Position numbers and translations under genes: made by a program. From Micromonospora sp. WMMA1947 (lineage in GTDB: Bacteria; Actinomycetota; Actinomycetes; Mycobacteriales; Micromonosporaceae), in assembly GCF_027497355.1 (NCBI RefSeq), contig NZ_CP114909.1, positions 1,178,001 through 1,242,000 of the forward strand: DNA of 64,000 nt. Reading direction: 5' to 3'. A model generated the notes under the pieces. The model had not been told where the DNA came from. It saw only the letters and a list, made by a program, of their open reading frames with translations, and did not search any database. This document shows positions 63,965-64,000 of this stretch, piece by piece. The stretch's first letter is position 1; every line of letters begins with the position of its first letter.

Positions 63965-64000
63965 ATGACCCTGATCGCGCTCGCCGCCACCGACGGGATG
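63965..64000 (+). CDS. Start of a divergent gene (cut by window edge)
   Basis: Only 12 codons are visible, starting at ATG 63965: MTLIALAATDGM. The opening resembles the N-terminus of GlxA/AraC-type regulators with a DJ-1/PfpI domain, but twelve residues cannot prove it. It is divergent from the saccharopine dehydrogenase-like gene, which such a regulator could control. Confidence 0.4.
   Translation, partial: MTLIALAATDGM

Overview
The window is about 64 kb of very GC-rich, densely coded DNA from an actinomycete. Frequent GTG starts, 1-13 nt stop/start overlaps, an F420-type oxidoreductase, a LacI/MalEFG maltose locus like that of Streptomyces, and a recurring intergenic repeat built on GGAAGGGCCCCTT point to the Micromonosporaceae, most likely Micromonospora. 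The genus is an inference from gene order and repeat style. No phage, insertion sequence, plasmid or CRISPR locus was seen, and most of the window looks like core chromosome.

Layout. (1) 1-12.8 kb: nucleoside uptake and salvage. It holds adenosine deaminase (cut by the window edge), thymidine phosphorylase deoA, cytidine deaminase with an extra C-terminal domain, and a four-gene BMP-type nucleoside ABC importer. A MarR-controlled redox/membrane cluster and an RlmA-like 23S rRNA methyltransferase lie between them. (2) 12.9-22.3 kb: alpha-glucan utilisation. malE-malF-malG plus a GH13 glycosidase form one operon. A divergent LacI regulator and an alpha-glucosidase follow, with CTTGC/GCAAG operator motifs at both promoters, and a 0.6 kb spacer holds four large palindromes of two families. 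(3) 22.4-29.7 kb: mixed housekeeping genes (VOC protein, GntR/BrkB, RNA ligase-like protein, trpS, a CorC-like protein) and the Leloir pair galE-galK. (4) 29.7-37.2 kb: sulfate activation (cysD, cysN, cysQ-like), then pth, rplY, prs and glmU, with tRNA-Gln just upstream of glmU. (5) 37.3-40.8 kb: two translationally coupled paralogous HTH proteins of unknown role, a TetR regulator and two tandem DUF4383 membrane proteins. (6) 40.8-53.3 kb: ABC-F protein, ispE, rsmA, tatD, metG, rsmI and a protein mannosyltransferase, the usual actinobacterial metG/tatD/rsmA/ispE neighbourhood. (7) 53.4-64 kb: accessory and cell-surface genes. These include a secreted von Willebrand A protein with a partner, a phosphopantetheinyl transferase, a proline-rich membrane protein, a VOC protein with a helical tail, a modular GH5 cellulase, a saccharopine-dehydrogenase-like oxidoreductase, and the first codons of a divergent gene.

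The most unusual items are: the HTH gene pair with a conserved Y-x-C-E-G core, which may be a divergent LAGLIDADG-type fold and lies 15 nt from tRNA-Gln; the alternating two-family palindrome array at 20.06-20.42 kb; a GGAAGGGCCCCTT repeat shared by three distant loci; an apparent CTG start for the nucleoside-transporter ATPase; and two identical 10-bp operator cores spaced 31 bp apart at the MarR locus. All functional statements come from reading the translations and from knowledge of the families; no database search was run.
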